Assembly (NCBI GenBank): GCA_022799035.1 | Contig: JAAWNQ010000020.1 | Location: 1-38,056, forward strand | Direction: 5' to 3' | Length of the DNA: 38,056 bases | DNA from: Oscillospiraceae bacterium | Lineage (GTDB): Bacteria > Bacillota > Clostridia > Oscillospirales > Oscillospiraceae | In this document: positions 30,083-37,168 of the stretch, piece after piece | How positions within the stretch are numbered: the stretch's first letter is position 1 | How the letters are laid out: each line of letters opens with the position of its first letter | Position numbers and translations under genes: made by a program | Notes under the pieces: model-generated | Told to the model about the DNA's origin: nothing | Seen by the model: only the letters and a program-made list of their open reading frames with translations | Database searches by the model: none

Positions 30083-31486
30083 TTATCTTCTCCGGCCCCG
30101 GTAGGAGCCGCTGTATGTACGGTTCCGTCCGCCGCCTCCCCGGCGGTTTCTCCGGCGGCTGGGGCCAAAGATGGCCCGGCGGAGGGAGAAGATGAGAACG
30201 ATGAGGACCACCGCCAGCAGAAGGAGCTTGACCCAGAGCTGGCCAAAGAGCCGGTGGAGCCGGTCCAGGAAGGACAGCCACTGGGACCGCTCCAGGGAGG
30301 TGGAGGCCACCAGGTTTACCGTGCCATAATCCTTGCCCTGATAGGAGATGGAGATGGTTCCCAGGATCTGCCCCTTTTCGATGGGAGCCTCCAGGGTCTC
30401 GGGCAGAAGGACCTCCCGGTCAAAGAGGGCGGGGTCCAGGTCGTTGGACAGGGTGGCCTCCAACCCCTGGGCGGGCTGGACGGTAACATAGTCCTGCTGG
30501 GCGCAGAGGGTGACGGGGATGGTGCCGATGGGCTCAATGGGACTGAGCACGTCCTTCCGGGAGAAGTTGTTGAAGCCATGCTCCAAAAGGGCCTTGCTCT
30601 CAATGAAGTAGTTATGGTCCACATACTCCCCGTTGGCCCGCCAGTTCACGCCCCCCAGCACCACGGCGATCATGGTGCGGCCGTTCTTCTCGGCGGCGGA
30701 GGCCAGACAATAGCCCGCCTCGGGGGTGGAGCCGGTCTTGATCCCCACGGCATACTGGTAGAGCAGCCGGTTTTCCCCTGTGCGGAAGTTGGACACCAGA
30801 GCGTTGGTGTCGTGGAGCTCTCGGGCGGGACTGAGGTTGGTGGCCGGGACGGTGTAGCTGGTGGAGGAGACGATTTGCCGGAAGTCGGCGTGGCGCATGG
30901 CCTCCAGACACATCCGGGAGATATCCCGGGCGGTGGTATAGTGGCTTTCGTTGTGGTAGCCGTGGGTGTTGACAAAGTGGGTGCTGGACATACCCAGCTC
31001 CTGGGCCCGCTGGTTCATCCGCTCCACAAAGGCGGGAACAGTGCCGCACAGGGCGGAGGCCAGGGCGTTGCAGGCCTCGTTGGCCGAGGGGAGGAGAACG
31101 CAGTTGAGCAGATCCCGGACGGTAAGGCACTCCCCCTCCTTCAGCCCTTGGGAGGAGCTGCCCGGACCCACGTCGGTATAGAGGTCGGACTGGAGGGTCA
31201 CCACCGTATCCATGGTCAGGGGCTCTCCCCAGGCGGTGAGGTCCCCCCGCTCCACCGCCTCGATGGTGAGCAGGCCGGTCATCACCTTGGTGATGGAGGC
31301 GGGGTACCGCAGCTCATCAGCGGCCTTCTCATAGAGGACCTGGTCATAGTCGGCGTCCACCAGGATGGCCGAGGTGGCGTTCACATCAAAGCCCTGGTCC
31401 CCCACGGCCAGGGCGGCGGGGCTCATAAGTCTTGCCACGAGAGTGATGAGAAGGAAAAAAGCGGAGAGGGAATGATATTTTTTCAT
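30083..31486 (-). CDS. D-alanyl-D-alanine carboxypeptidase (PBP5/DacF type)
   Basis: Low-molecular-weight penicillin-binding protein of 467 residues that trims the terminal D-Ala of peptidoglycan stems. Signal peptide at residues 1-28. The three active-site motifs are present: SITK with catalytic Ser64, SAN at 134-136 and KTG in GIKTGSTPEAG near 238. A beta-rich PBP5 C-terminal domain follows, then a membrane helix (VKLLLLAVVLIVLIF) and a strongly basic Arg/Gly tail (about 30 residues). DacF and related proteins act on vegetative or spore cortex wall. Start set at 31486, after AGGAG at 6 nt. Confidence 0.94.
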   Translation of the reverse strand: MKKYHSLSAFFLLITLVARLMSPAALAVGDQGFDVNATSAILVDADYDQVLYEKAADELRYPASITKVMTGLLTIEAVERGDLTAWGEPLTMDTVVTLQSDLYTDVGPGSSSQGLKEGECLTVRDLLNCVLLPSANEACNALASALCGTVPAFVERMNQRAQELGMSSTHFVNTHGYHNESHYTTARDISRMCLEAMRHADFRQIVSSTSYTVPATNLSPARELHDTNALVSNFRTGENRLLYQYAVGIKTGSTPEAGYCLASAAEKNGRTMIAVVLGGVNWRANGEYVDHNYFIESKALLEHGFNNFSRKDVLSPIEPIGTIPVTLCAQQDYVTVQPAQGLEATLSNDLDPALFDREVLLPETLEAPIEKGQILGTISISYQGKDYGTVNLVASTSLERSQWLSFLDRLHRLFGQLWVKLLLLAVVLIVLIFSLRRAIFGPSRRRNRRGGGGRNRTYSGSYRGRRR

Positions 31487-31580
31487 AGGAAACTCCTGCA
31501 AGATATGTTATAATATTGATAACTATTCAAGTATACCAGAATACGGGCTGGGACGCAACGGGAAAGGAGCTTACAATTTT

Positions 31581-31964
31581 ATGAAACTTTCCAGATGGGA
31601 GGGGGCCATCCTTGTGCTCTCCGCCCTGTTCCTGGCCTTTACCGCCGGCTGGTTCCTCCGGGGGAGCTCCTCGTCCCAACCCCTGCGGGTGGAGACCCAG
31701 CGAAGGCTGGAGGTCACCGTCACCGCCCTCCCCGCCCCCACGCCGGAGGCCCCCAGGGAGAGAGTAGATATCAACACCGCCGACGCCGAGGCCCTGAAAG
31801 AGCTTCCCGGCATCGGGGAGAAGCGGGCGGCGGACATCATCGCCGACCGGGAGAAAAACGGCCCCTACCGTTTCCCTGAGGAGCTCACCCGGGTGAAGGG
31901 CATCGGGGAGGAGACATTGGCGGAGCTGCTGGACTACATTACCACAGGGGAGGAAACCCAATGA
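31581..31964 (+). CDS. ComEA-like helix-hairpin-helix DNA-binding protein
   Basis: Membrane-anchored protein of 127 residues: a single N-terminal membrane helix (EGAILVLSALFLAFTAGWFL), a Pro-rich spacer, and a ComEA-type tandem HhH domain VDINTADAEALKELPGIGEKRAADIIADREKNGPYRFPEELTRVKGIGEETLAEL. ComEA binds incoming DNA at the surface during natural transformation; shorter ComEA-like proteins also occur without competence genes. It overlaps the response regulator start by 4 nt, an odd pairing. Confidence 0.9.
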   Translation: MKLSRWEGAILVLSALFLAFTAGWFLRGSSSSQPLRVETQRRLEVTVTALPAPTPEAPRERVDINTADAEALKELPGIGEKRAADIIADREKNGPYRFPEELTRVKGIGEETLAELLDYITTGEETQ

Positions 31965-32647
31965 AAATACTGGTCGTGGACGATGAGCGGGTGCTGGTAA
32001 AGGGCATCAAATTCAACCTGGAGAGCGAGGGCTACCAGGTGGAGGTGGGCTATGACGGTCAGGCCGCCGTGGACCTGGCCCGGAGCGGGTCCTTCGATCT
32101 GATCCTCCTGGATCTGATGATGCCCAAGATCGACGGGCTCCAGGCCTGTATGCGCATACGGGAATTCTCCAATGTGCCCATCATCATCCTTACCGCCAAG
32201 GGGGAGGACGGGGATAAGCTCATCGGCTTTGAGTCGGGGGCGGACGACTATATCACCAAGCCCTTCAACATTCTGGAGCTGAAGGCCCGGATCCGGGCCC
32301 TCCTTCGCCGGGCGGGGATGACCCAGCAGGAGACGGGGAGCGGACGGCTCACCGCGGGCCACATCACCCTGGCTCCCGGGGAACGTTCGGCCTGGAAGGA
32401 GGGGGAGAGCGTGGAGCTCACCGCCAAGGAGTTCGACCTGATGGAGCTTCTCATGCGTAACCCCGGCCGGGTCTACTCCCGGGAGAATCTGCTCAATGTA
32501 GTCTGGGGCTACGAGTATGTGGGAGATTACCGCACCGTGGACGTCCATGTCCGCCGTCTCCGGGAAAAACTGGAGCTGGACCCCGCCAACCCGGAATACA
32601 TCCTGACCAAGTGGGGCGTGGGGTACTATTTGAAAGGGAAAAATTAA
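31961..32647 (+). CDS. OmpR/PhoB-family response regulator
   Basis: Two-component regulator of 228 residues. Receiver domain with acidic pocket VVDDER, phospho-acceptor Asp51 in LILLDLMMPKIDG, Thr in IILTAKG and Lys in YITKPFN; then an OmpR-type winged helix with VELTAKEFDLMELLMRNPGRVYSRENLLNVVWGYEY and DVHVRRLREKLE. It is coupled to the ComEA-like gene upstream and is followed by its kinase, with a 182 nt gap that holds a heptad-ended element. The stop TAA lies in the first unit of array H6. Likely a cell-envelope regulator of the WalR/PhoP kind; the target is unknown. Confidence 0.95.
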   Translation: MKILVVDDERVLVKGIKFNLESEGYQVEVGYDGQAAVDLARSGSFDLILLDLMMPKIDGLQACMRIREFSNVPIIILTAKGEDGDKLIGFESGADDYITKPFNILELKARIRALLRRAGMTQQETGSGRLTAGHITLAPGERSAWKEGESVELTAKEFDLMELLMRNPGRVYSRENLLNVVWGYEYVGDYRTVDVHVRRLREKLELDPANPEYILTKWGVGYYLKGKN

Positions 32648-32806
32648 AAGTTAAAAATGAAAAAGCCGCGAAGGGAAGCAAGAGATCCTTTGCCCAAAAG
32701 TTTTCAGCCAAAAAAGCGTTGAGCAACGATTTTCTCTCAACAGAAAGGGACCATGACAAGAGCAGGAAGCTCTCAGCTTTTTCACTTTTCACTTTTCATT
32801 TTTAAC
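32643..32806. mobile_element. MITE-like element with heptad inverted ends between response regulator and kinase
   Basis: Left end H6: ATTAAAA GTTAAAA ATGAAAA AGCC (32643-32667). Right end H7 in inverse: AGCT TTTTCAC TTTTCAC TTTTCAT TTTTAAC (32775-32806). The inside carries short inverted repeats such as CGTTGAGCAACG. No coding capacity. Unit number differs between ends. Array H6 supplies the response regulator stop. Confidence 0.55.
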
Positions 32807-32829
32807 TTACATTGGGGGGTGCCGTCAAA

Positions 32830-34272
32830 ATGGAATCTGTAACCACCGGGAAGGTCCCCTTCTGGCGGAGCCTTCGGATGAAATACGCCGCCACCTACCT
32901 GGCCCTTATCGCCGTGGTGCTGGCGCTGCTCAACACATACCCGGTGCTGGCCTCCCAGCAGATGGTCTTCCAGTCCAAGCAGACCTCCCTCCAAAGCCAG
33001 GTCTCGGTGATGGCCTCCGCCCTGGCGGGCCCTGAGGGGCTGAGCCGGGAGAGCGTGGCCCGTGTCATGGAGGTGCTGGGCAATGCGGGCCTCAGCCGGG
33101 TACTGGTCACCGACGCCTCGGGGATCATCCTCTACGATACCTCCCCGGCCTCCGGGGCGGTGGGTAGGTATGCCCTTCTTTACGAGATAGCCCGGGCCCT
33201 CCAGGGCCGGGATGAATTTTGCTCCGATTATACCGCCGGGGCCTTTCACAGCCGGGCGGCGGTCCCGGTGACCTACCGGGGCATGACCCTGGGGGCGGTG
33301 TACGCCGACGAGTACGACCCGGAGCAGGGCCAGCTCTTGGTGGGCATACAGCAGACCCTGCGGAATATCTCCCTGGTCATCGCCGTGGGCTCCGCCGCCC
33401 TGTCCCTCATCTTCTCCCAGGCCCTGACCCGGCGGATGGGCCGGCTTCTGGACGCCATCCGGATCGTTCGGAAGGGGGAGTACAACCACCGGGTAAAATC
33501 CCAGGGCCGGGACGAGCTGAGCCAGCTTGCGGGGGAGTTCAACGCCCTCACCGACCGGCTCCAGACCACCGAGGAGGTGAGAAGACGCTTTGTCTCCGAC
33601 GCCTCCCACGAGCTGAAGACCCCCCTGGCCTCCATCCGGCTCCTCACCGACTCCATTTTGCAGAGCAGCGACTCCATGGACCGGTCCACGGTCCAGGAGT
33701 TCGTAGGGGATATCGGGGACGAGGCCGCCCGGCTCCAGCGGATCACCGAACACCTGCTGACCCTGACCCGGCTGGACGCCGCCCTCCCGGTGGTGGAGGC
33801 CGAGCCGGTGGAGGTCCGGGGGGTGGCCCAGCGGGTGGAGCACATGCTGGAGCCCCTGGCCAAGGCGGTGGAGGTGGAGCTGAGGCTGGACGTGCCCGAG
33901 GGTCTGATGGTGAAAACCACCCGGGACGATCTGTATCAGATCCTTTTCAACCTGGTGGAGAACGGGATCAAATATAACCTCCCCGGGGGTAAGGTGGAGC
34001 TTTACGCCCAGGACTGGGAGGGAAAGGTGGTCATCATGGTGGAGGACACCGGGGTGGGCATCCCCGAGGAGGATGTGGGTAAGGTATTCGACCGGTTTTA
34101 CCGGGTGGATAAGGCCCGGTCCCGGGCGGCGGGAGGCACCGGCCTGGGCCTGTCCATCGTCCGGGATACCGCCCACCGCCATGGGGGGGACGTGACCGCC
34201 CAGCGGCGGACCCCCGAGGGGACCCGGTTCACCGTCACCTTCCCCCTGTGCCGAGAGGGGGGAGTGGAATGA
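32830..34272 (+). CDS. Sensor histidine kinase
   Basis: Membrane kinase of 480 residues. Two hydrophobic helices (AATYLALIAVVLALL and ISLVIAVGSAALSLIFS) flank an extracytoplasmic sensor of about 140 residues; then HAMP, the dimerisation helix with His260 in SDASHELKTPLASI, and the ATPase domain with N-box LFNLVENGIKYN, DTGVGIP and GGTGLGLSI. The start ATG at 32830 was preferred over the in-frame TTG at 32812, because GGGGGG lies between them. Stop overlaps the GerMN gene by 4 nt (ATGA). It forms a pair with the upstream regulator. Confidence 0.95.
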   Translation: MESVTTGKVPFWRSLRMKYAATYLALIAVVLALLNTYPVLASQQMVFQSKQTSLQSQVSVMASALAGPEGLSRESVARVMEVLGNAGLSRVLVTDASGIILYDTSPASGAVGRYALLYEIARALQGRDEFCSDYTAGAFHSRAAVPVTYRGMTLGAVYADEYDPEQGQLLVGIQQTLRNISLVIAVGSAALSLIFSQALTRRMGRLLDAIRIVRKGEYNHRVKSQGRDELSQLAGEFNALTDRLQTTEEVRRRFVSDASHELKTPLASIRLLTDSILQSSDSMDRSTVQEFVGDIGDEAARLQRITEHLLTLTRLDAALPVVEAEPVEVRGVAQRVEHMLEPLAKAVEVELRLDVPEGLMVKTTRDDLYQILFNLVENGIKYNLPGGKVELYAQDWEGKVVIMVEDTGVGIPEEDVGKVFDRFYRVDKARSRAAGGTGLGLSIVRDTAHRHGGDVTAQRRTPEGTRFTVTFPLCREGGVE

Positions 34273-35153
34273 GGAACAACCGACTGCCCCTCCTCCTGCT
34301 CCTTCTGGCCGCCCTCTGCGCCGCCTGCGGGGTGGCCGGAGAGGGTTTTTCCAGGGACCCGGCCGGGGAGGGGATGACCCTTTACTATCTCTCGGCGGAG
34401 AACGGGGAGACAGGGGGCATACTGGGCCGGGAATTCCGGGACGTGCCGGGAAATACCGCCGGGGATGTGATGACCCGTCTGTTGTCGGGGCCGGAGGAGG
34501 TGGGACTCCGCTCCCCCTTTCCCGGAGGTACCGTGGTGCGAAGCTGCCGGGAGGAGGGGGACCTTGCCATCGTGGACCTGTCCGAGGCCTATGGGGGCCT
34601 GTCCGGGGTGGAACTGACTCTGGCCGACGGCTGTATCGTGCTGACCCTGTGTGAACTGAGCCATATTGACCGGGTCTACCTGACGGTGGAGGACCGGCCC
34701 CGGCCCTTCCGGGACCAGATCTTTACCGCGGAGGACTTCCTTCTGGACAACGGCGCCGGTCAGGACCGGCAGGAGACCGTAAAACTCTGGTTCCTCCAGG
34801 GGGAGGGCCTGGGGATGGAGGAGCGGACCCTCACCCTGCGGATGGGGGACCGGATAGAGATCGCCGCGGTGCAGGCCCTTTTGGAGGGGCCTGAGGGCGG
34901 GGACCTGGAGCCCGTCTCCCCCAAGGATACCCAGCTTCTGGCCCTGACCCGGGAGGGAAACCGCTATACGGTGGACTTTGACGGCAGTTGGCTGGAGGGG
35001 GAGGAGGACCCCCGCCGGATCCTGGCGGTGGCCGAGACCCTGACGGAGCTGAACCCGGAGGCGGAGATCCTTTTTCAGGTGGAGGGGATCCCCCTGGAAA
35101 GCTTCGGCGGCGTGGATCTGGATGAGCCCCTGGGGGCGGAAGCCAAGGACTGA
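34269..35153 (+). CDS. GerMN-domain lipoprotein
   Basis: Lipoprotein of 294 residues: signal peptide with lipobox LCAAC (Cys19) and two GerMN modules (about 35-160 and 165-285). The first has DVPGNTAGDVMTRLLSGPEE, VDLSEAYGG and TLCELSHIDRVYLTVED; the second repeats the plan with AAVQALLEGPEGGDLEPVSP, YTVDFDGSWL and LTELNPEAEILFQVEG. GerM of B. subtilis has two such domains and acts in spore engulfment and germination; the domain also occurs downstream of vegetative two-component systems such as LpqB in Actinobacteria. It is coupled to the kinase gene, so it may modulate it. Confidence 0.9.
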   Translation: MRNNRLPLLLLLLAALCAACGVAGEGFSRDPAGEGMTLYYLSAENGETGGILGREFRDVPGNTAGDVMTRLLSGPEEVGLRSPFPGGTVVRSCREEGDLAIVDLSEAYGGLSGVELTLADGCIVLTLCELSHIDRVYLTVEDRPRPFRDQIFTAEDFLLDNGAGQDRQETVKLWFLQGEGLGMEERTLTLRMGDRIEIAAVQALLEGPEGGDLEPVSPKDTQLLALTREGNRYTVDFDGSWLEGEEDPRRILAVAETLTELNPEAEILFQVEGIPLESFGGVDLDEPLGAEAKD

Positions 35154-35169
35154 GAAAGGGGGTGGAGAG

Positions 35170-35727
35170 ATGCATATAAGGCTCCTGACCATCCTTCTGG
35201 CGGCCCTTCTGACCCTTGGAGAGGGGACGCTCCAGATGCTGGCCCGAACCCCGGAACCTGCCAAAGGCCCGGAGGAGGTCATCGCCTATATCGGCCAAAC
35301 CGGGGCGGAGCTTCGCCAGACCCTGAACGGAGGGGAGGGGCCCTGGATCTTCCACAAGGAGGACGCAGGGGGCTATGCCTTCCGCCTGGAGGGGGTGGAC
35401 TGCCTCTTCTCCTTCTCCGGGGAGGAGCTGGACTATGGCCGGAGCCCCGACGAGGCCCACTGCGTGAAGGTGGAACTCCCCCTGCCGGACGGGGAGATCA
35501 CCCCCCTGGAGGAGCGGCTGGAAGTCCTTTTCGCCTATGAGGAGTACGAGGACGGGAGCGGAGGCCCCGGTTGCTTCTTTGCCGCGGACATGGAAAAGCG
35601 GCTGATGTACTACGTGGAGCTGTGGGACGACGGGGGAGAGGGACAGTTCTGGCTGACCATTCTCTACATGAACGATGAGAATTACCGGGCGCTCACAGAG
35701 ATAGGGAAAGAGAAAGCGAAAGGGTAA
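35170..35727 (+). CDS. Secreted protein of unknown function
   Basis: A 185-residue protein with an N-terminal hydrophobic signal (MHIRLLTILLAALLTLGEG) and an acidic soluble body with several aromatic strands (FRLEGVDCLFSFSGEELDYG, RLMYYVELWDDGGEGQFWLTILYMND). Not recognised. It follows the GerMN gene by 16 nt with its own GGGGGTGGAGAG site and ends at a terminator, so it is the last gene of the two-component operon and probably acts at the envelope with it. Confidence 0.75.
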   Translation: MHIRLLTILLAALLTLGEGTLQMLARTPEPAKGPEEVIAYIGQTGAELRQTLNGGEGPWIFHKEDAGGYAFRLEGVDCLFSFSGEELDYGRSPDEAHCVKVELPLPDGEITPLEERLEVLFAYEEYEDGSGGPGCFFAADMEKRLMYYVELWDDGGEGQFWLTILYMNDENYRALTEIGKEKAKG

Positions 35728-35765
35728 AAAATCCCCGCTGAGACCGATTCAGCGGGGATTTTTTT
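35726..35765 (+). terminator. Terminator of two-component operon
   Basis: Stem AAATCCCCGCTGA / TCAGCGGGGATTT with a 7 nt loop and a T run; also A-rich at its 5' side. Confidence 0.88.
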
Positions 35766-35856
35766 GTGAAAAAGGGAAAAGAATCCTGGGAGGGCTTACC
35801 AAACCGCCCCAAAGATGATACACTTACCCCAGAAATCATAGGGGAGGAAAGAGAAG

Positions 35857-37041
35857 ATGGATGAGAACGCGATCAGGGAGAGCCGGGAGGACCGGCTCCT
35901 CCGCAGGGTACTGCTGGCCTATTTTCTCAACGGCTGGATCGGCATATTCGGCTCCCTGCTGCCCTATCTGCGGCAGGCCTATGGCCTGAGCTATGACCAG
36001 GCGGGGCTCCTTCTCTCCGTCAAGTCGGTGGGCAATCTGGTGTCCATGCTGCTGTGGGGCCTGCTGGTCCTCCGGCTGGGGCGGCGGAGGAGCATCCTTC
36101 TGACCGTGCTCCTGATGGTGGGCTGTTACGCCTTAGTAAGCCTGGGCCTGGGAGATCCCCCCATGCTGATGGTGGTTTTCCTGGTGGAGGGGACCACCAT
36201 GGGGTGTATCAACAACTTCTCCAATACCATGATCTCCACCCTGCCGGGGGAGAAGGCTACCCGGGGCTTCAACCTGCTCCACGGCTCTTTCGCCATCGGG
36301 GCCTTCCTCTCCCCCCTGGCTCTGGCCCTTCTGGTGTGGCTGTGGCCTCAGGGGGGCTGGCGGGTGATGACCTGGGGCCTGTGTCTGCTGGGTCTGGGTC
36401 AGGGTCTGGTCTACGCCCGGATGGATATGACGCCGGAGGTCGGGGGAGAGCGGGGAGCCAAGGCGGACGTGAGCTTTCTCCGGAACAAGCGGTTCTGGCT
36501 GACCACTCTGATGCTCTTTTTCTATCTGGCGGTGGAGTACACCATCATGGGCTGGCTGGTGACCTACTTCCGGGACGCGGGGATCCTGAGCCCCCAGGCG
36601 GCGCAGGTGATGAGCAGTCTTCTCTGGCTTCTCATGTTCCTGGGCCGGATGGCGGGGGCCGCCATCACCGGGAAGGTCTCCCGGGGGAGAATCCTGGTGG
36701 TGGACTGTATCGGCCTGCTGGGCTTTTACCTGCTGATGATCTCCACCCGGAACCCGGTTGTGGTGGCCCTCTCTCTGGCGGGGGTGGGGGCCTTTATCGC
36801 CACCCTCTATCCCACCGCCTTCGCCTTTGGCAGCGAAGCCATCAAGGGCAACGACCTGGGCTGCAGCGCCATGAATCTCATCGGAGCCATCGGCGGGACC
36901 CTGGCCCCCGCCCTGGTGGGCTTTGTGGCCGAGCGGACGGGGAATATCCGCTCCGGCATGGGGCTGGTGACCGTGTGCCTGTGCCTCCTGCTGGGCTCTA
37001 TCCTTCTCAGCCTGTGGAGCGTGAGGGGAGAGGAAGAATAA
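35857..37041 (+). CDS. MFS transporter
   Basis: Major facilitator protein of 394 residues with twelve hydrophobic segments. The first half has LLLSVKSVGNLVSMLLWGLLVLRLGRRRSILLTVLLMVGC, a loop 2-3 motif-A-like RLGRRRS, and the second half VSRGRILVVDCIGLLGFYLL. The long first-half region GTTMGCINNFSNTMISTLPGEKATRGFNLLHGSFAIGAFLSPL resembles sugar (FucP/YfkF-like) permeases. Substrate unknown. Good GGGGAGGAAAGAG site; monocistronic between terminators, with the downstream one serving both directions. Confidence 0.9.
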   Translation: MDENAIRESREDRLLRRVLLAYFLNGWIGIFGSLLPYLRQAYGLSYDQAGLLLSVKSVGNLVSMLLWGLLVLRLGRRRSILLTVLLMVGCYALVSLGLGDPPMLMVVFLVEGTTMGCINNFSNTMISTLPGEKATRGFNLLHGSFAIGAFLSPLALALLVWLWPQGGWRVMTWGLCLLGLGQGLVYARMDMTPEVGGERGAKADVSFLRNKRFWLTTLMLFFYLAVEYTIMGWLVTYFRDAGILSPQAAQVMSSLLWLLMFLGRMAGAAITGKVSRGRILVVDCIGLLGFYLLMISTRNPVVVALSLAGVGAFIATLYPTAFAFGSEAIKGNDLGCSAMNLIGAIGGTLAPALVGFVAERTGNIRSGMGLVTVCLCLLLGSILLSLWSVRGEEE

Positions 37042-37087
37042 TAAAGGGATGAGGGGACGGCGAAGGCCGTCCCCTCATCCCTTTATT
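37041..37087 (+). terminator. Long-stem terminator after MFS gene
   Basis: Perfect 21-pair stem (37041-37061 with 37066-37086, loop GAAG), including GGGATGAGGGGACGGC. Its A/T-rich base allows use on both strands. Confidence 0.88.
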
Positions 37088-37101
37088 ATCCATAGAGAAA
37101 G

Positions 37102-37142
37102 GCCAAAGGGCCCGGCGGGAGGATCCCGTCAGGCCCTTTGGC
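37102..37142 (-). terminator. Terminator of second secreted reductase
   Basis: Stem GCCAAAGGGCC (37102-37112) / GGCCCTTTGGC (37132-37142) enclosing a smaller CGGGA/TCCCG hairpin. It lies 3' of the minus-strand reductase gene and is followed on that strand by CTTTCTCT. Confidence 0.65.
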
Positions 37143-37168
37143 TGTATAAGGAGAAAGTAGTATAACGC

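Noticed and set aside
30038..31513. A 491-codon plus-strand frame, with similar long frames at 1592-2968, 2895-4199 and 32782-34182
   Set aside because: All are antisense to well-supported genes with conserved motifs and have no ribosome sites or family features.
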